Shown one piece after another: positions 53,641 to 61,858 of a stretch of DNA of 64,000 nt; within the stretch, counting starts at the first letter, position 1; each line of letters begins with the position of its first letter. A program made the position numbers and the translations under genes. This DNA comes from Amycolatopsis oliviviridis (GTDB lineage Bacteria > Actinomycetota > Actinomycetes > Mycobacteriales > Pseudonocardiaceae). Location of the stretch: positions 186,001-250,000 of the forward strand of contig NZ_BNAY01000004.1 of assembly GCF_014654365.1 (NCBI RefSeq), written 5' to 3'. Below the pieces are notes generated by a model. That model had not been told where the DNA came from. It searched no databases and saw only the letters and a list, made by a program, of their open reading frames with translations.

Positions 53641-54512
53641 CGATCGACGGGGCGACCTCGGTTCATGAGCGGTTGATGCTTGCTGTGCTCGCCCCGGTGG
53701 CCGCGGGAGGCCCTCGGCGGGCCGCCAAGGTTCTCCTGCAACGTGGGCGTCGTGCCTTGGTAGGCCTGGTAGGTGAGCTTCCTGATGACGAAATCGCCAA
53801 GGCGGAGAAGCTGGCTCATTCCCTGAGTGCCGCGGGTGTGAACGTGCTCTTCTGCGATGAGCCCGACTACCCGGCGCGCTTGCGTCAGGCGAAGGGAGCT
53901 CCTCCCGTCTTGTTCTACCGCGGCGCCATCGACCTGCTTTCCGGTTACGCCGTGGGCATTTGCGGAGCAAGGAGTGCGACCGAGGAAAGCCTGAAGGCAG
54001 CGAGGGCCTGTGGCGAGGATGCCGCCTCGGCCGGTATATCCGTCGTGTCCGGCTACGCGAAGGGCGTAGACACCGAGAGCCATCTGGCCGCACTGCGGGC
54101 TGGAGGCAGGACGGTCGCCGTTCTGGCGGAAGGCATCCTGAACTTCCAGTTGAAACGCCCCTATCGAGATCTTCCTCAGAAAGCGCTCGATCGGCTGCTT
54201 GTCGTCTCTCAATTCCCGCCGGGGCAGAGTTGGACAGCGGGGGCCGCTATGACTCGAAACCAGGTGATCGTCGGCTTGGGGGATGCTGTCATCGTGGTTG
54301 AAGCCGGGGAGACCGGCGGAACTCTTCGGGCTGGGGAGACGGCAGTCAGTGCGCAGGTGCCGTTATGGGTGCTCGGGTTCCGTCACGCGGATCCACCTGG
54401 AAATCGCAAGCTCCTCGGAGCCGGGGGCCGTCGGATCGCAAACAGGGTCGCGTTGAGCGCCGAGATGCGTAGGCTGGCCGAAACACCCCGCGCGCAGCGC
54501 TTGTTCGACTGA
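53637..54512 (+). CDS. DprA/SMF-like SLOG-domain protein
   Basis: 291 residues. Helical N-terminus (1-75), then Rossmann-like SLOG core: GICGARSATEESLKAA, VVSGYAKGVDTESHLAAL, SQFPPGQSWTAGAAMTRNQVI and VIVVEAGETGGTLRAGE, the known DprA ssDNA/RecA-loading motif set with the RN pair. It lacks the usual C-terminal winged helix, and the C-terminus is short. True DprA loads RecA on incoming ssDNA; SLOG proteins can also bind nucleotide second messengers. Here it sits with a PRTase and an HTH protein, away from the usual topA/xerC context. Confidence 0.85.
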   Translation: MTIDGATSVHERLMLAVLAPVAAGGPRRAAKVLLQRGRRALVGLVGELPDDEIAKAEKLAHSLSAAGVNVLFCDEPDYPARLRQAKGAPPVLFYRGAIDLLSGYAVGICGARSATEESLKAARACGEDAASAGISVVSGYAKGVDTESHLAALRAGGRTVAVLAEGILNFQLKRPYRDLPQKALDRLLVVSQFPPGQSWTAGAAMTRNQVIVGLGDAVIVVEAGETGGTLRAGETAVSAQVPLWVLGFRHADPPGNRKLLGAGGRRIANRVALSAEMRRLAETPRAQRLFD

Positions 54513-54513
54513 C

Positions 54514-54547
54514 CGAGGCCCTGCCTGTCCCAAGGCGAAGGGCCTCG
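54514..54547. terminator. GC hairpin after dprA-like gene
   Basis: CGAGGCCC (54514-54521) pairs with GGGCCTCG (54540-54547), inner CCT/AGG. No T-tract; begins right after the dprA-like stop. Confidence 0.6.
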
Positions 54548-54572
54548 CGAGGGCACGGTTTACGGTGGCGGG

Positions 54573-55613
54573 GTGGACACGAACGACTGGTCACCCCGCA
54601 CCCTCGCCGTCGCCGCCGGACGTCCGGAGGGCCCCGGCGAACCGCTGAACGTGCCGATCGTCGCGGCGAGCACCTTCGACGCCGGCGCCGATCGCGCGTA
54701 CTCGCGGGAGAACGGCACCCCGACCTGGGAGGCCCTCGAAGCCGCGATCGGCGCGCTCGAAGGCGGGCATGCCACCGCGTTCGCCTCGGGGATCGCGACG
54801 CTCAGCGCCGTCGTCGACACACTGCGGGTCGGCGCGAAGGTCTGCGTCCCGACGTTCTCCTACGCCGGGTCCCGCGGCCTGCTCGCGCACGCGCACCGCA
54901 CCGGCCGTGTGGTGGTGACCGAGGTCGCGCCGGACGACACGGCCGCGTGGGTCGAGGCCGCGGACGCCGACCTGCTCTGGCTCGAATCACCGACCAACCC
55001 GACGCTCGACGTCATCGACATCGAGACGATCGCCGCCGCCGCGAACGGCCTGGTCGCCGTGGACAACACGTTCGCCACCCCGCTCGGGCAGCGGCCACTG
55101 GAACTCGGCGCCGACATCGTCGTGCACAGCGCGACGAAACTCATCGGCGGGCACAGCGACCTGCTGCTCGGCTTGACGATCGCGGCCGACGAAGGCATCG
55201 CGAAGGACCTGCGCGACGCGCGGACCCGGATGGGGGCGACGCCGGGAGCGCTCGAAGCGTGGCTGGCGCTGCGCGGGCTGCGGACGCTGCCGGTCCGCCT
55301 GGCCGAGCAGACCCGCACGGCCGCGCTGCTCGCGGCGCGGCTGGTCGACCATCCGGCGATCACCCGGGTGCGTTATCCCGGCTCCGGCACGATGATCGCG
55401 TTCGAACTCCCGGACGCCGAGACCGCGGACAAGGTCATCGGGTCGTTGCGGCTGATCCGGGCCGCCACCAGCCTCGGCGGAGTGGAGAGCCTGGTCGAGC
55501 GGCGTGCCTGGCTGGCGGGTGACGCCCATGTGCCCGCCGGGCTCGTCCGGTTCAGTGTCGGGCTCGAAGACCCGGAAGATCTCTGGACGGATCTGGCTTC
55601 CGCGCTCGGCTAG
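54573..55613 (+). CDS. Cys/Met metabolism PLP-dependent lyase (cystathionine γ-lyase-like)
   Basis: 346 residues, GTG start with GGTGGCGGG upstream. Fold type I: PLP-Lys189 in SATKLIGGHSD, SPTNPTLDVIDI, VDNTFATPLGQRPLELGAD, AYSRENGTPTWEALE near the N-terminus. Acts in transsulfuration (cystathionine γ-lyase or γ-synthase, or methionine γ-lyase); residues fixing the reaction cannot be settled. Slightly shorter than the ~380-residue family norm, mainly in the middle region. High GC, core-type gene. Confidence 0.9.
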   Translation: MDTNDWSPRTLAVAAGRPEGPGEPLNVPIVAASTFDAGADRAYSRENGTPTWEALEAAIGALEGGHATAFASGIATLSAVVDTLRVGAKVCVPTFSYAGSRGLLAHAHRTGRVVVTEVAPDDTAAWVEAADADLLWLESPTNPTLDVIDIETIAAAANGLVAVDNTFATPLGQRPLELGADIVVHSATKLIGGHSDLLLGLTIAADEGIAKDLRDARTRMGATPGALEAWLALRGLRTLPVRLAEQTRTAALLAARLVDHPAITRVRYPGSGTMIAFELPDAETADKVIGSLRLIRAATSLGGVESLVERRAWLAGDAHVPAGLVRFSVGLEDPEDLWTDLASALG

Positions 55614-55632
55614 CCGGGCGGTCCGGAAGCGG

Positions 55633-55713
55633 ATGTCGCCGAAGCCCTGGCTGCTCGTCGCCGGCCTCCTCGGCGCGCTTTCGCTCGCCGTGGCCCTGCT
55701 CCTGGTGTTCTGA
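55633..55713 (+). CDS. Possible 26-aa single-pass membrane peptide
   Basis: ATG with GGAAGCGG immediately upstream, product MSPKPWLLVAGLLGALSLAV plus six hydrophobic residues, ending TGA at 55713. Short basic head and one transmembrane helix, typical of real small membrane proteins, but such peptides also arise by chance in GC-rich DNA. Confidence 0.35.
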   Translation: MSPKPWLLVAGLLGALSLAVALLLVF

Positions 55714-56164
55714 TCGTGACCTTCGGGTTGCCGAGCACCGGCTTTCGCGCCCAAGTGGTCATGATTTCACCAAGGGGTACTCCGAACGTGTGAACCGGGT
55801 GGTAACAATGGCTCGGGAAGTCGCGGAAAGTGGCCGATCCCGCCAGGAAAACCGCCCTTTTTCCGGCGTTCGGAGAGCGCCGAAAAAATGCTTCCGTGAC
55901 GCAACCGTTCCGGCCGTTCGGGTGTTAACATTGCCCCGTCGCCGAGAGTTTTCCGCTTTGTTGAGCGACATTCAGGCCCTTGTATCGGGCAGGATCACCC
56001 CGGTGTTACCGGTTTCCCCAGTGGTTCTTGTCACTGTCCATTCGCTACTGAAGACCGGCACTTTTCGGGCAGTATCGCGCTGTCACCCGAACGTGGGATT
56101 TCCCCCGGGTGGTCGCACGGTGGGGGTCACCGTGCGTTGCGATGCTTTCCACTGGGAGATCACT
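55714..56164. other. Long upstream region of secreted protein-sortase F pair
   Basis: 451 nt without a supported gene; an in-frame extension from 55790 has poor coding character. It contains GTAAC/GTTAC-type words at 55802 (GTAACAAT), 55923 (GTTAACAT) and 56005 (GTTACC), which resemble half-sites of MtrA-type envelope regulators, and AT-rich patches (TTTTTCC, AAAAAATG). Probably a long regulated leader or promoter region. Confidence 0.5.
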
Positions 56165-56830
56165 TTGAAGAAGACGTTGGGCCGCCTCGCGGGCGCGGTG
56201 CTGGCCGGCGCCGTCATCTCGCTGGCCGTGACGCCTGCCGCGATGGCGCAGGAGGAAACGACGACCACGCCCACCCCCTCGTCGAGCGAGACGCCCACCA
56301 CGGCGCCCTCGCCTTCGTGGACCGGCGGCAAGGTCACCTCCGCCCCGCCGGAGCCGAGCGCCCCGGCTTCGTCGTCCTCGCAGGAGCCGACGCCGACCGG
56401 CACGCCGACTTCCGGCAAGCCGTCGCCGACCTCCACCTCGGAGAAGCCCACCACCACGCCGAACCCGGAGGAGCCCTACGTCGACAACGTCGGCGCGGGC
56501 TACATCGGCGACAACGGTGTCGGCGCGCTGGTCATCGCCTGCGCGTCGGGCGAGCCGTCGAACGTTTCGGCGCCGGACTTCGACACCCTGTACAGCAACC
56601 AGGCCGAGGACGACGGCCGCTACTGGGTCTACATCGTGAAGGTCAAGAAGTCCTTCAAGGGCAACTCCAGCACCTTCACCTGGACCTGCGACGGCAAGTC
56701 CGGCAAGGGTGACATCGAGTTCGAGTCGCCCATCGGCGGCGGCGCGGCCACCCCGGGCAAGCCGGAGAAGCAGGTCAAGTACGCCCCCAAGGGCGGCATC
56801 GAGACCGGTTTCGGCGCCACCGCGGCCTGA
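56165..56830 (+). CDS. Secreted Thr/Pro-rich protein next to class F sortase
   Basis: TTG start at 56165, GGGAG 7-9 nt upstream; 221 residues. Signal peptide (MKKTLGRLAGAVLAGAVISL, cleavage near AMAQ), a Thr/Pro/Ser-rich stalk (about 30-105) and a C-terminal domain with CASGEPSNVSAPDFD and TWTCDGKSGKGD, one likely disulfide. Ends YAPKGGIETGFGATAA; a P.GG..TG tail is seen on proteins beside class F sortases, so it could be their substrate although no hydrophobic anchor follows. Sortase gene starts 3 nt later. Confidence 0.7.
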   Translation: MKKTLGRLAGAVLAGAVISLAVTPAAMAQEETTTTPTPSSSETPTTAPSPSWTGGKVTSAPPEPSAPASSSSQEPTPTGTPTSGKPSPTSTSEKPTTTPNPEEPYVDNVGAGYIGDNGVGALVIACASGEPSNVSAPDFDTLYSNQAEDDGRYWVYIVKVKKSFKGNSSTFTWTCDGKSGKGDIEFESPIGGGAATPGKPEKQVKYAPKGGIETGFGATAA

Positions 56831-56833
56831 TCG

Positions 56834-57436
56834 ATGTCGACGAAGTTCCTGAGGCGGGGTGGTCGCGCGGTCGCGGCCACCCTGATCCTTTCCCTCGCGC
56901 TGACCGGTTGTGGTTCCGACGAACCCGCGCCCGCGGCACAGCAGGCACCGGCGGAATCGACCGTCCCGGTCACGAAGCCGTTCGACGGTGTCCGGCCGAC
57001 GAACGTGAAGATCCCCAAGATCGGCGCGGAGTCGAACCTGATCGCGGTCGCGATCAACAAGGACGGCAAGATGGCCGTCCCTTCGGCGAAGAAGCCGATG
57101 CAGGCCGCCTGGTACCAGCTTTCGCCGGTACCCGGTGACGTCGGCCCGGCGATCGTGCTCGGGCACGTCGACGGCAACAAGCAGCCGGGCATCTTCTACA
57201 AGCTCAAGGACGTCAACCCGGGCGACGAGGTGCTCGTCGACCGCAGCGACGGCAAGAGCCTGAAGTTCGTGGTCGAGAAGAAGGACCAGGTCCCCAAGGA
57301 CAAGTTCCCCGAGGACGCGGTCTACGGCAACACGGACAAGCCGCAGCTGCGGCTGATCACCTGTGGCGGTGTCTTCGACAAGGAAGAGCACAGCTACAAG
57401 GACAACATCATCGTCTACGCCAACCTGGTCGCCTGA
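56834..57436 (+). CDS. Class F sortase, lipoprotein form
   Basis: 200 residues. Lipobox LALTGCG (Cys26) instead of the usual TM anchor. Class F pattern: NVKIPKIGAES, VLGHVDGNKQPGIFYKLKDV with His111, RLITCGG with Cys177. The position of the catalytic Arg is Lys189 (HSYKDNIIVYA; most class F enzymes read YRDNVVVYA). Expected to anchor proteins such as the one encoded just upstream to the cell wall. Followed by a 24-bp perfect hairpin. Confidence 0.88.
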   Translation: MSTKFLRRGGRAVAATLILSLALTGCGSDEPAPAAQQAPAESTVPVTKPFDGVRPTNVKIPKIGAESNLIAVAINKDGKMAVPSAKKPMQAAWYQLSPVPGDVGPAIVLGHVDGNKQPGIFYKLKDVNPGDEVLVDRSDGKSLKFVVEKKDQVPKDKFPEDAVYGNTDKPQLRLITCGGVFDKEEHSYKDNIIVYANLVA

Positions 57437-57447
57437 CGAGCGAGAAG

Positions 57448-57502
57448 TGTCATGAAAGGGCCGTTCAGGACGAAAAATGTCCTGAACGGCCCTTTCATGA
57501 CA
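57448..57502. terminator. Perfect 24-bp hairpin between convergent genes
   Basis: Left arm 57448-57471 and right arm 57479-57502 are exact complements (TGTCATGAAAGGGCCGTTCA...), loop GAAAAAT. Located between the sortase F and patatin 3' ends; loop A-tract but no T-tail. Similar TGAAAGGGCC-type hairpins occur elsewhere in this genome style. Confidence 0.85.
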
Positions 57503-57522
57503 TCCGGGGTCGGGAGACCGGG

Positions 57523-58566
57523 TCAGCCGACGCCCGAGGCCGGGAACGGGAACCCGCCGGGAGCGGCCGCCTCCGGATCGACCCACTTCCGCATCCCCGC
57601 GTCACAGGCCGCGTAACCCCAGTTGATCAACCGCTCTTGCAGCACTTCCGGCAGTTTCGTCAGCCGCGTCGGGGTTTCCGCCAGCCCGTGCGTGAGCTCG
57701 ACAGGCGCGTCCAGCGCGTCCTCCAGCTCGAAGTTCGAGAGGTCGACGTAGGAACCCCAATAGGTGCCCGCGAAATCCTTCTCCACGTACGACTTCAGCA
57801 GCGCGCCCCGCCGCAGTTCGCGGACCTGGTTGTCGATCACGTCGAGGACGCGCAGCAACTGCCGTCCCCAGTCGCGCGGCACCTTCGGCGTGACCTTCAT
57901 CCGCTTGCCCGCGTCGCTGACCAGCACCGTCGCGTGCCCTTCGACCGGGTCCAGGCCGAGGTTGTCGTAGACGCCGGCGTCGCTCAGCACGATCTTGCGG
58001 CCCTTCTCCGTCGACAGCGGATCGTGGATCGCCACCGGCGACAGCATCGGCGGGAACGCCGAGGACGCGGCCACCGCGGTCGCGAGCGGGATGTTCCCGT
58101 GCGCCCCGTTCTGCCGGAAGAACCACCACAGCGCGCCGTCCTGCAGGTTCGTCGCGGTGAAGACGAACTGCGGGCCGTCGGGATCCAGATCCTTGAGGCA
58201 GCAGTCGCCGAACAGGTGTTTCGCGTACACCCGCGCGAGTTCCTCGCCGGCGCTCCGCCACGGAACGGCCATGGCCCGCAAGGTGACCGGGATGTCGAGT
58301 CGCGTGCGCGCCAGGTTCCGGACCGGCGCGACGACCTTGTCGTCGAAGTTGCCCGCGACACCGTTTTCGAACTTCAAGTCCGACCATGCGTGGGCGAGCA
58401 CGCCCGCGGCGATCGAACCGCCCGAGACGCTGGAGAACGTCGAGATCTTGGACAGCCAGCCGAGTTCGTTGAGCCGCCAAAGGGCTCCGGTGTGAAACAG
58501 CATCGCGCGGTAGCCACCGCCGGAAAGCGCCAGGCCGACGCCTTGGCGGGGGTTCTTGGGCTCCAT
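57523..58566 (-). CDS. Patatin-like phospholipase
   Basis: 347 residues from ATG 58566 (MEPKNPRQG), preceded by GGGGGATGA; a second ATG four codons upstream is possible. Patatin features: GGGYR oxyanion loop (LALSGGGYRAMLFHTG), nucleophile elbow SVSGGS, and catalytic Asp in SDAGVYDN. Ser-Asp dyad acyl hydrolase, intracellular or peripheral membrane; bacterial patatins act on phospholipids and some are defence effectors, but no defence partner is adjacent. C-terminal ~90 residues extend beyond the core. Confidence 0.88.
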   Translation of the reverse strand: MEPKNPRQGVGLALSGGGYRAMLFHTGALWRLNELGWLSKISTFSSVSGGSIAAGVLAHAWSDLKFENGVAGNFDDKVVAPVRNLARTRLDIPVTLRAMAVPWRSAGEELARVYAKHLFGDCCLKDLDPDGPQFVFTATNLQDGALWWFFRQNGAHGNIPLATAVAASSAFPPMLSPVAIHDPLSTEKGRKIVLSDAGVYDNLGLDPVEGHATVLVSDAGKRMKVTPKVPRDWGRQLLRVLDVIDNQVRELRRGALLKSYVEKDFAGTYWGSYVDLSNFELEDALDAPVELTHGLAETPTRLTKLPEVLQERLINWGYAACDAGMRKWVDPEAAAPGGFPFPASGVG

Positions 58567-58622
58567 TTCATCCCCCATGTGAGCGAGTCTAGGGGGGTGA
58601 GTCGCCCGAACGCCACGAACCG

Positions 58623-59366
58623 TTACGACAGTAGAGGTATCAAGAGGTGGCGTTGGTCTTCCGGTACGTATTCCGCGTAGTTGTCGTAGAGCGCCTGCTT
58701 GGCCAGCCTCGACGCGCGTTCGCCGTCCGAGTCCCGGATCGCTCCCAGCACCTCTTCGTGATGCGTGAGCCAGTTGCGCATCAACGCGGTCCGGTCGTCG
58801 GCGTGTTCCAGTTTGTCCTCGATGAGTTCCAGGACGACCCCGCGGACGACTTCGCCGCTGATCACCAGCAGCGGGTTCCCCGTCGCGCGGGCGATGGCTT
58901 CGTGGAACGCGACGTCCGCGTGCGAGAACTCCGCGAATCCCTTCGAGACGCCCGCGCGCATCGCCTCCAGCGCCGCGTCCAGTTCGGCGAGGTGATCTTC
59001 GGTCCTGAGCTGCGCGGCGAGCAGATGTGCGGAACCGTCGAGGACCATGCGGAACTGCAGGAGTTCGGACAGGCCGAGGTGGTCGGCCCGCGCCAGCCGG
59101 TGCATGGACCGGTGCAACGCGGCGGGTGAGGCGGCCAGGACCTCGGGGCCGCGCGGGTCGCCGGGCCGCGAGCGGATCATCTCCGCCGCTTGCAGCACGC
59201 GCAGCGCTTCCCGCACCGTCGAGCGGCCGACGTCGAACTGGACCATCAGCTCGCGTTCGCTCGGCAGCCGGTCGCCGGGTTTGATCCGGCCGCTGAACAC
59301 GGCTTCCTCGATCTGTTCGACGACGCGCTGGTACGCGCGGACAGGGGCGACCGGCTCGAATTCCAT
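58623..59366 (-). CDS. FadR-type GntR transcriptional regulator
   Basis: 247 residues. GntR winged helix (YQRVVEQIEEAVFSGRIKPG, LPSERELMVQFDVGRSTVREALR) and an all-helical FCD domain with metal/ligand residues (VLDGSAHLLAAQ, DVAFHEAIARATGN, NWLTHHEEVLGAI). Divergent from the ABC import operon; the FadR-like operator at 59393 lies between them. Likely represses that operon in response to its substrate. Confidence 0.93.
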   Translation of the reverse strand: MEFEPVAPVRAYQRVVEQIEEAVFSGRIKPGDRLPSERELMVQFDVGRSTVREALRVLQAAEMIRSRPGDPRGPEVLAASPAALHRSMHRLARADHLGLSELLQFRMVLDGSAHLLAAQLRTEDHLAELDAALEAMRAGVSKGFAEFSHADVAFHEAIARATGNPLLVISGEVVRGVVLELIEDKLEHADDRTALMRNWLTHHEEVLGAIRDSDGERASRLAKQALYDNYAEYVPEDQRHLLIPLLS

Positions 59367-59392
59367 CTTGACCCTGCCGTCTCGTCTGGTTT

Positions 59393-59407
59393 ACTGGTCA
59401 GACCAGT
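59393..59407. promoter_or_regulatory. FadR/GntR-type operator
   Basis: ACTGGTC-A-GACCAGT, a perfect 7-1-7 palindrome containing TGGTCAGACCA, the core of FadR-subfamily operators. 26 nt from the regulator start and 19 nt from the start of the solute-binding protein gene, so it may repress both. Confidence 0.75.
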
Positions 59408-59426
59408 CTACCGGTCAGGGGGCAGG

Positions 59427-60917
59427 ATGAAAGCCCGGATCCATGCGGCGGCCCTCGCGTTGCTGCTGGTGACGTCCGGTTGCTCCGCCGGTTCGAGTGC
59501 CACGGTCGCCAAGGATCCCGGCACGCTCGCCATCGGCTACACCGCCGAACCCGCGAACTTCGACTTCACCCGCACCGACGGCGCCGCCATCCCGCAGGCC
59601 TTGCTCTACAACGTCTACGAGGGCCTGGTGAAACTCGACGCGGACGCGAAGATCGTGCCGCTGCTGGCCGAATCGTGGACGGTCTCGGGAGACGGCAAGA
59701 CCTACGACTTCAAGCTGCGGAAGAACGCGAAGTTCAGCAACGGTGCGCCGTTCACCGCCGAGGACGTCAAGTTCTCCCTGATGCGCGTCAAAACCGACTG
59801 GACCGTTTCGATCAAGTCCACAATGGACGTCGTCGACCGGGTGGACGTCGTCGCGCCGGATCACGCGCGGGTCGTGCTCACGAAACCCAGCAACGGCTGG
59901 CTGTTCAGCCTCACCAGCAGGCTCGGCGCGATGTTCAGCCCGACCGGCGTCGCGGATCTGGCGAACAAACCGGTCGGCACCGGACCGTACACGGTGTCCT
60001 CGCGCAGGCGCGGCGATTCCATCGTGCTCAAGCAGAATCCCGCGTACTGGGGCACGAAACCGGCCTACTCGACCGTGGTCCTCAAGTACATCAAGGATCC
60101 GACCGCGCTCAACAACGCCTTGCTCAGCAACGGGATCGACGTCATCTCCGCGATCACCGTGCCGGATTCGATCCCGCAGTTCCAGAGCGACGACCGGTTC
60201 ACCGTCGTCGAGGGCACGACGAACAGCGAGGTCACGCTCGCGTTCAACAACGCCCGCGCGCCGCTGAACGACGTCCGGGTCCGGCGCGCGCTGTCGTACG
60301 CCATCGATCGGAAGGCTTTGCTGGACACGGCCTGGGCCGGTCGCGGGACGCTCATCGGCAGCATGGTCCCGCCGACGGATCCCTGGTACGAGGATCTCTC
60401 GAACGCGTATCCGTTCGATCCCGCGAAGGCGAAAGCGCTGCTCGCCGAGGCCGGACAGCCGAATCCCTCACTCCGGCTGCGGATCCCGAACCTGCCGTAC
60501 GCCGTGTCGGCCGCGCAGGTGGTGGCGTCGCAGCTGGCGGACGTCGGGGTCACGGTGACGATCGAGCCGCTGGACTTCCCGGCGGTGTGGCTCAAGCAGG
60601 TCTTCACCGACCACGACTACGACCTCTCGATCATCCAGCACGTCGAGGCCCGAGACATCGTCACCTTCGGCAAGCCGAAGTACTACTGGGGTTACGACGG
60701 CAAGGACGTCCAGCGGGAGCTGGCGAAGGCAGACGCCGGAACGCCTCAGGAGCAGGTCGGCGCGATGCGCCAGGTCGCGCGGCGGCTGTCCGAGGACGCG
60801 GCCGCGGACTGGCTCTTCCTGTTCCCCAACGTGATCGTGGCGAAGAACAAGGTGACCGGGTTCGTCCGCAACCAGGTCAGCGAGTCCTTCGATCTCACGG
60901 GATTGGCGCCGCGATGA
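59427..60917 (+). CDS. ABC transporter solute-binding lipoprotein (peptide/nickel type, SBP_bac_5)
   Basis: 496 residues from ATG 59427 (GGCAGG upstream). Lipobox VTSGCS (Cys19). Family signatures: ALLYNVYEGLVKLD, LRKNAKFSNGAPFTAEDVKFS, RVRRALSYAIDRKALLDTAW. Binds oligopeptides, opines or similar and delivers them to the DppBC-like permeases. First gene of a five-gene operon with 4-nt overlaps. Confidence 0.93.
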   Translation: MKARIHAAALALLLVTSGCSAGSSATVAKDPGTLAIGYTAEPANFDFTRTDGAAIPQALLYNVYEGLVKLDADAKIVPLLAESWTVSGDGKTYDFKLRKNAKFSNGAPFTAEDVKFSLMRVKTDWTVSIKSTMDVVDRVDVVAPDHARVVLTKPSNGWLFSLTSRLGAMFSPTGVADLANKPVGTGPYTVSSRRRGDSIVLKQNPAYWGTKPAYSTVVLKYIKDPTALNNALLSNGIDVISAITVPDSIPQFQSDDRFTVVEGTTNSEVTLAFNNARAPLNDVRVRRALSYAIDRKALLDTAWAGRGTLIGSMVPPTDPWYEDLSNAYPFDPAKAKALLAEAGQPNPSLRLRIPNLPYAVSAAQVVASQLADVGVTVTIEPLDFPAVWLKQVFTDHDYDLSIIQHVEARDIVTFGKPKYYWGYDGKDVQRELAKADAGTPQEQVGAMRQVARRLSEDAAADWLFLFPNVIVAKNKVTGFVRNQVSESFDLTGLAPR

Positions 60918-61858
60918 CCGTCAAGATCGTGCGCCGCGTAGCGATCCTCGTCGCCAGTGTGCTGGTCGCGTCCATCGTGGTGTTCCTGTTCATGGCCGTG
61001 CTTCCGGGCGATCCGGCGCAGGTCGCGCTCGGCGTCAACGCGACACCGGAACTGGTCGCGAAGACCCGCGCCGAATTCGGCATCGACCGGCCGCTGGTGA
61101 CGCAGTACTTCGACTGGATCGGCGGTGTCCTGCACGGCGACTTCGGCCGCTCGTACGTCACTCGCGAGGAGATCGGGCCCGCCCTGACCGACCGGCTCGG
61201 CGTGACGTTGTGGCTGGTCGGGGCCGGGATGCTGGTGGCGTTGCTGATCGCCGTCCCGGCGGGCACGTTCGCCGCGGTGCGGCATCGGAAGGCCGACGGC
61301 ACGGCGGTTTCCGGGCTGTCGCAGATCGGTGTCGCGATCCCCGCCTTCCTCGCCGGCATCATCCTGGTGCAGATCTTCGCGGTGCAGCTGCGCTGGCTGC
61401 CCTCCGGTGGCTGGACGCCGCCGGTGCAGGACCCCGGCGAATTCCTCCGCGGTCTCGTCCTGCCCGCTCTGTCGCTGGGACTCGTGCAGGGCGCGGTGCT
61501 CACGCGCTACGTGCGGTCCGCGGTGCTTGACACGCTCGGCCAGGACTACCTGCGCACCGCGCGGTCCAAGGGACTCCGGCCGTTCCAGGCGCTGTTCCGG
61601 CACGGGCTGCGCAACGCCTCCGTGCCGGTGGTCACGGTGCTCGGCCTGCAGCTGTCGACGCTGCTGATCGGCGCCGTCGTCGTCGAGCGCGTGTTCGTGC
61701 TGCCGGGGCTGGGAAGCATGCTGCTCGACTCGGTGGCGTCGCGGGATCTGTTGTCCGTGCAGGGGATCGTGCTGGTCTTGGTGGTCGGCGTGCTGCTGGT
61801 GAACTTCGTGGTCGACGTCCTGTACACGGTGCTCGACCCGAGATTGCGAGGTTCCTGA
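60914..61858 (+). CDS. ABC transporter permease, DppB/OppB type
   Basis: 314 residues; ATG overlaps the SBP stop. About six TM helices, N-terminal FLFMAVLPGDPAQVALG and EAA-loop type sequence DYLRTARSKGLRPFQALFRHGLRNA. Heterodimer partner of the DppC-like protein that follows (TGATG overlap). Confidence 0.93.
   Translation: MTVKIVRRVAILVASVLVASIVVFLFMAVLPGDPAQVALGVNATPELVAKTRAEFGIDRPLVTQYFDWIGGVLHGDFGRSYVTREEIGPALTDRLGVTLWLVGAGMLVALLIAVPAGTFAAVRHRKADGTAVSGLSQIGVAIPAFLAGIILVQIFAVQLRWLPSGGWTPPVQDPGEFLRGLVLPALSLGLVQGAVLTRYVRSAVLDTLGQDYLRTARSKGLRPFQALFRHGLRNASVPVVTVLGLQLSTLLIGAVVVERVFVLPGLGSMLLDSVASRDLLSVQGIVLVLVVGVLLVNFVVDVLYTVLDPRLRGS

Noticed and set aside
45262-54512. tRNA-Leu as attachment site of one integrated element covering the accessory genes
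   Set aside because: I saw no duplicate of the tRNA 3' end downstream and no integrase, and core-like genes (FKBP, acylase) lie in between. A computed search for the repeat is still needed.
57523-58566. Patatin-like gene as CBASS-type defence effector
   Set aside because: No cyclase, TIR or ubiquitin-like partner gene adjacent; the neighbours are a sortase and an import operon.
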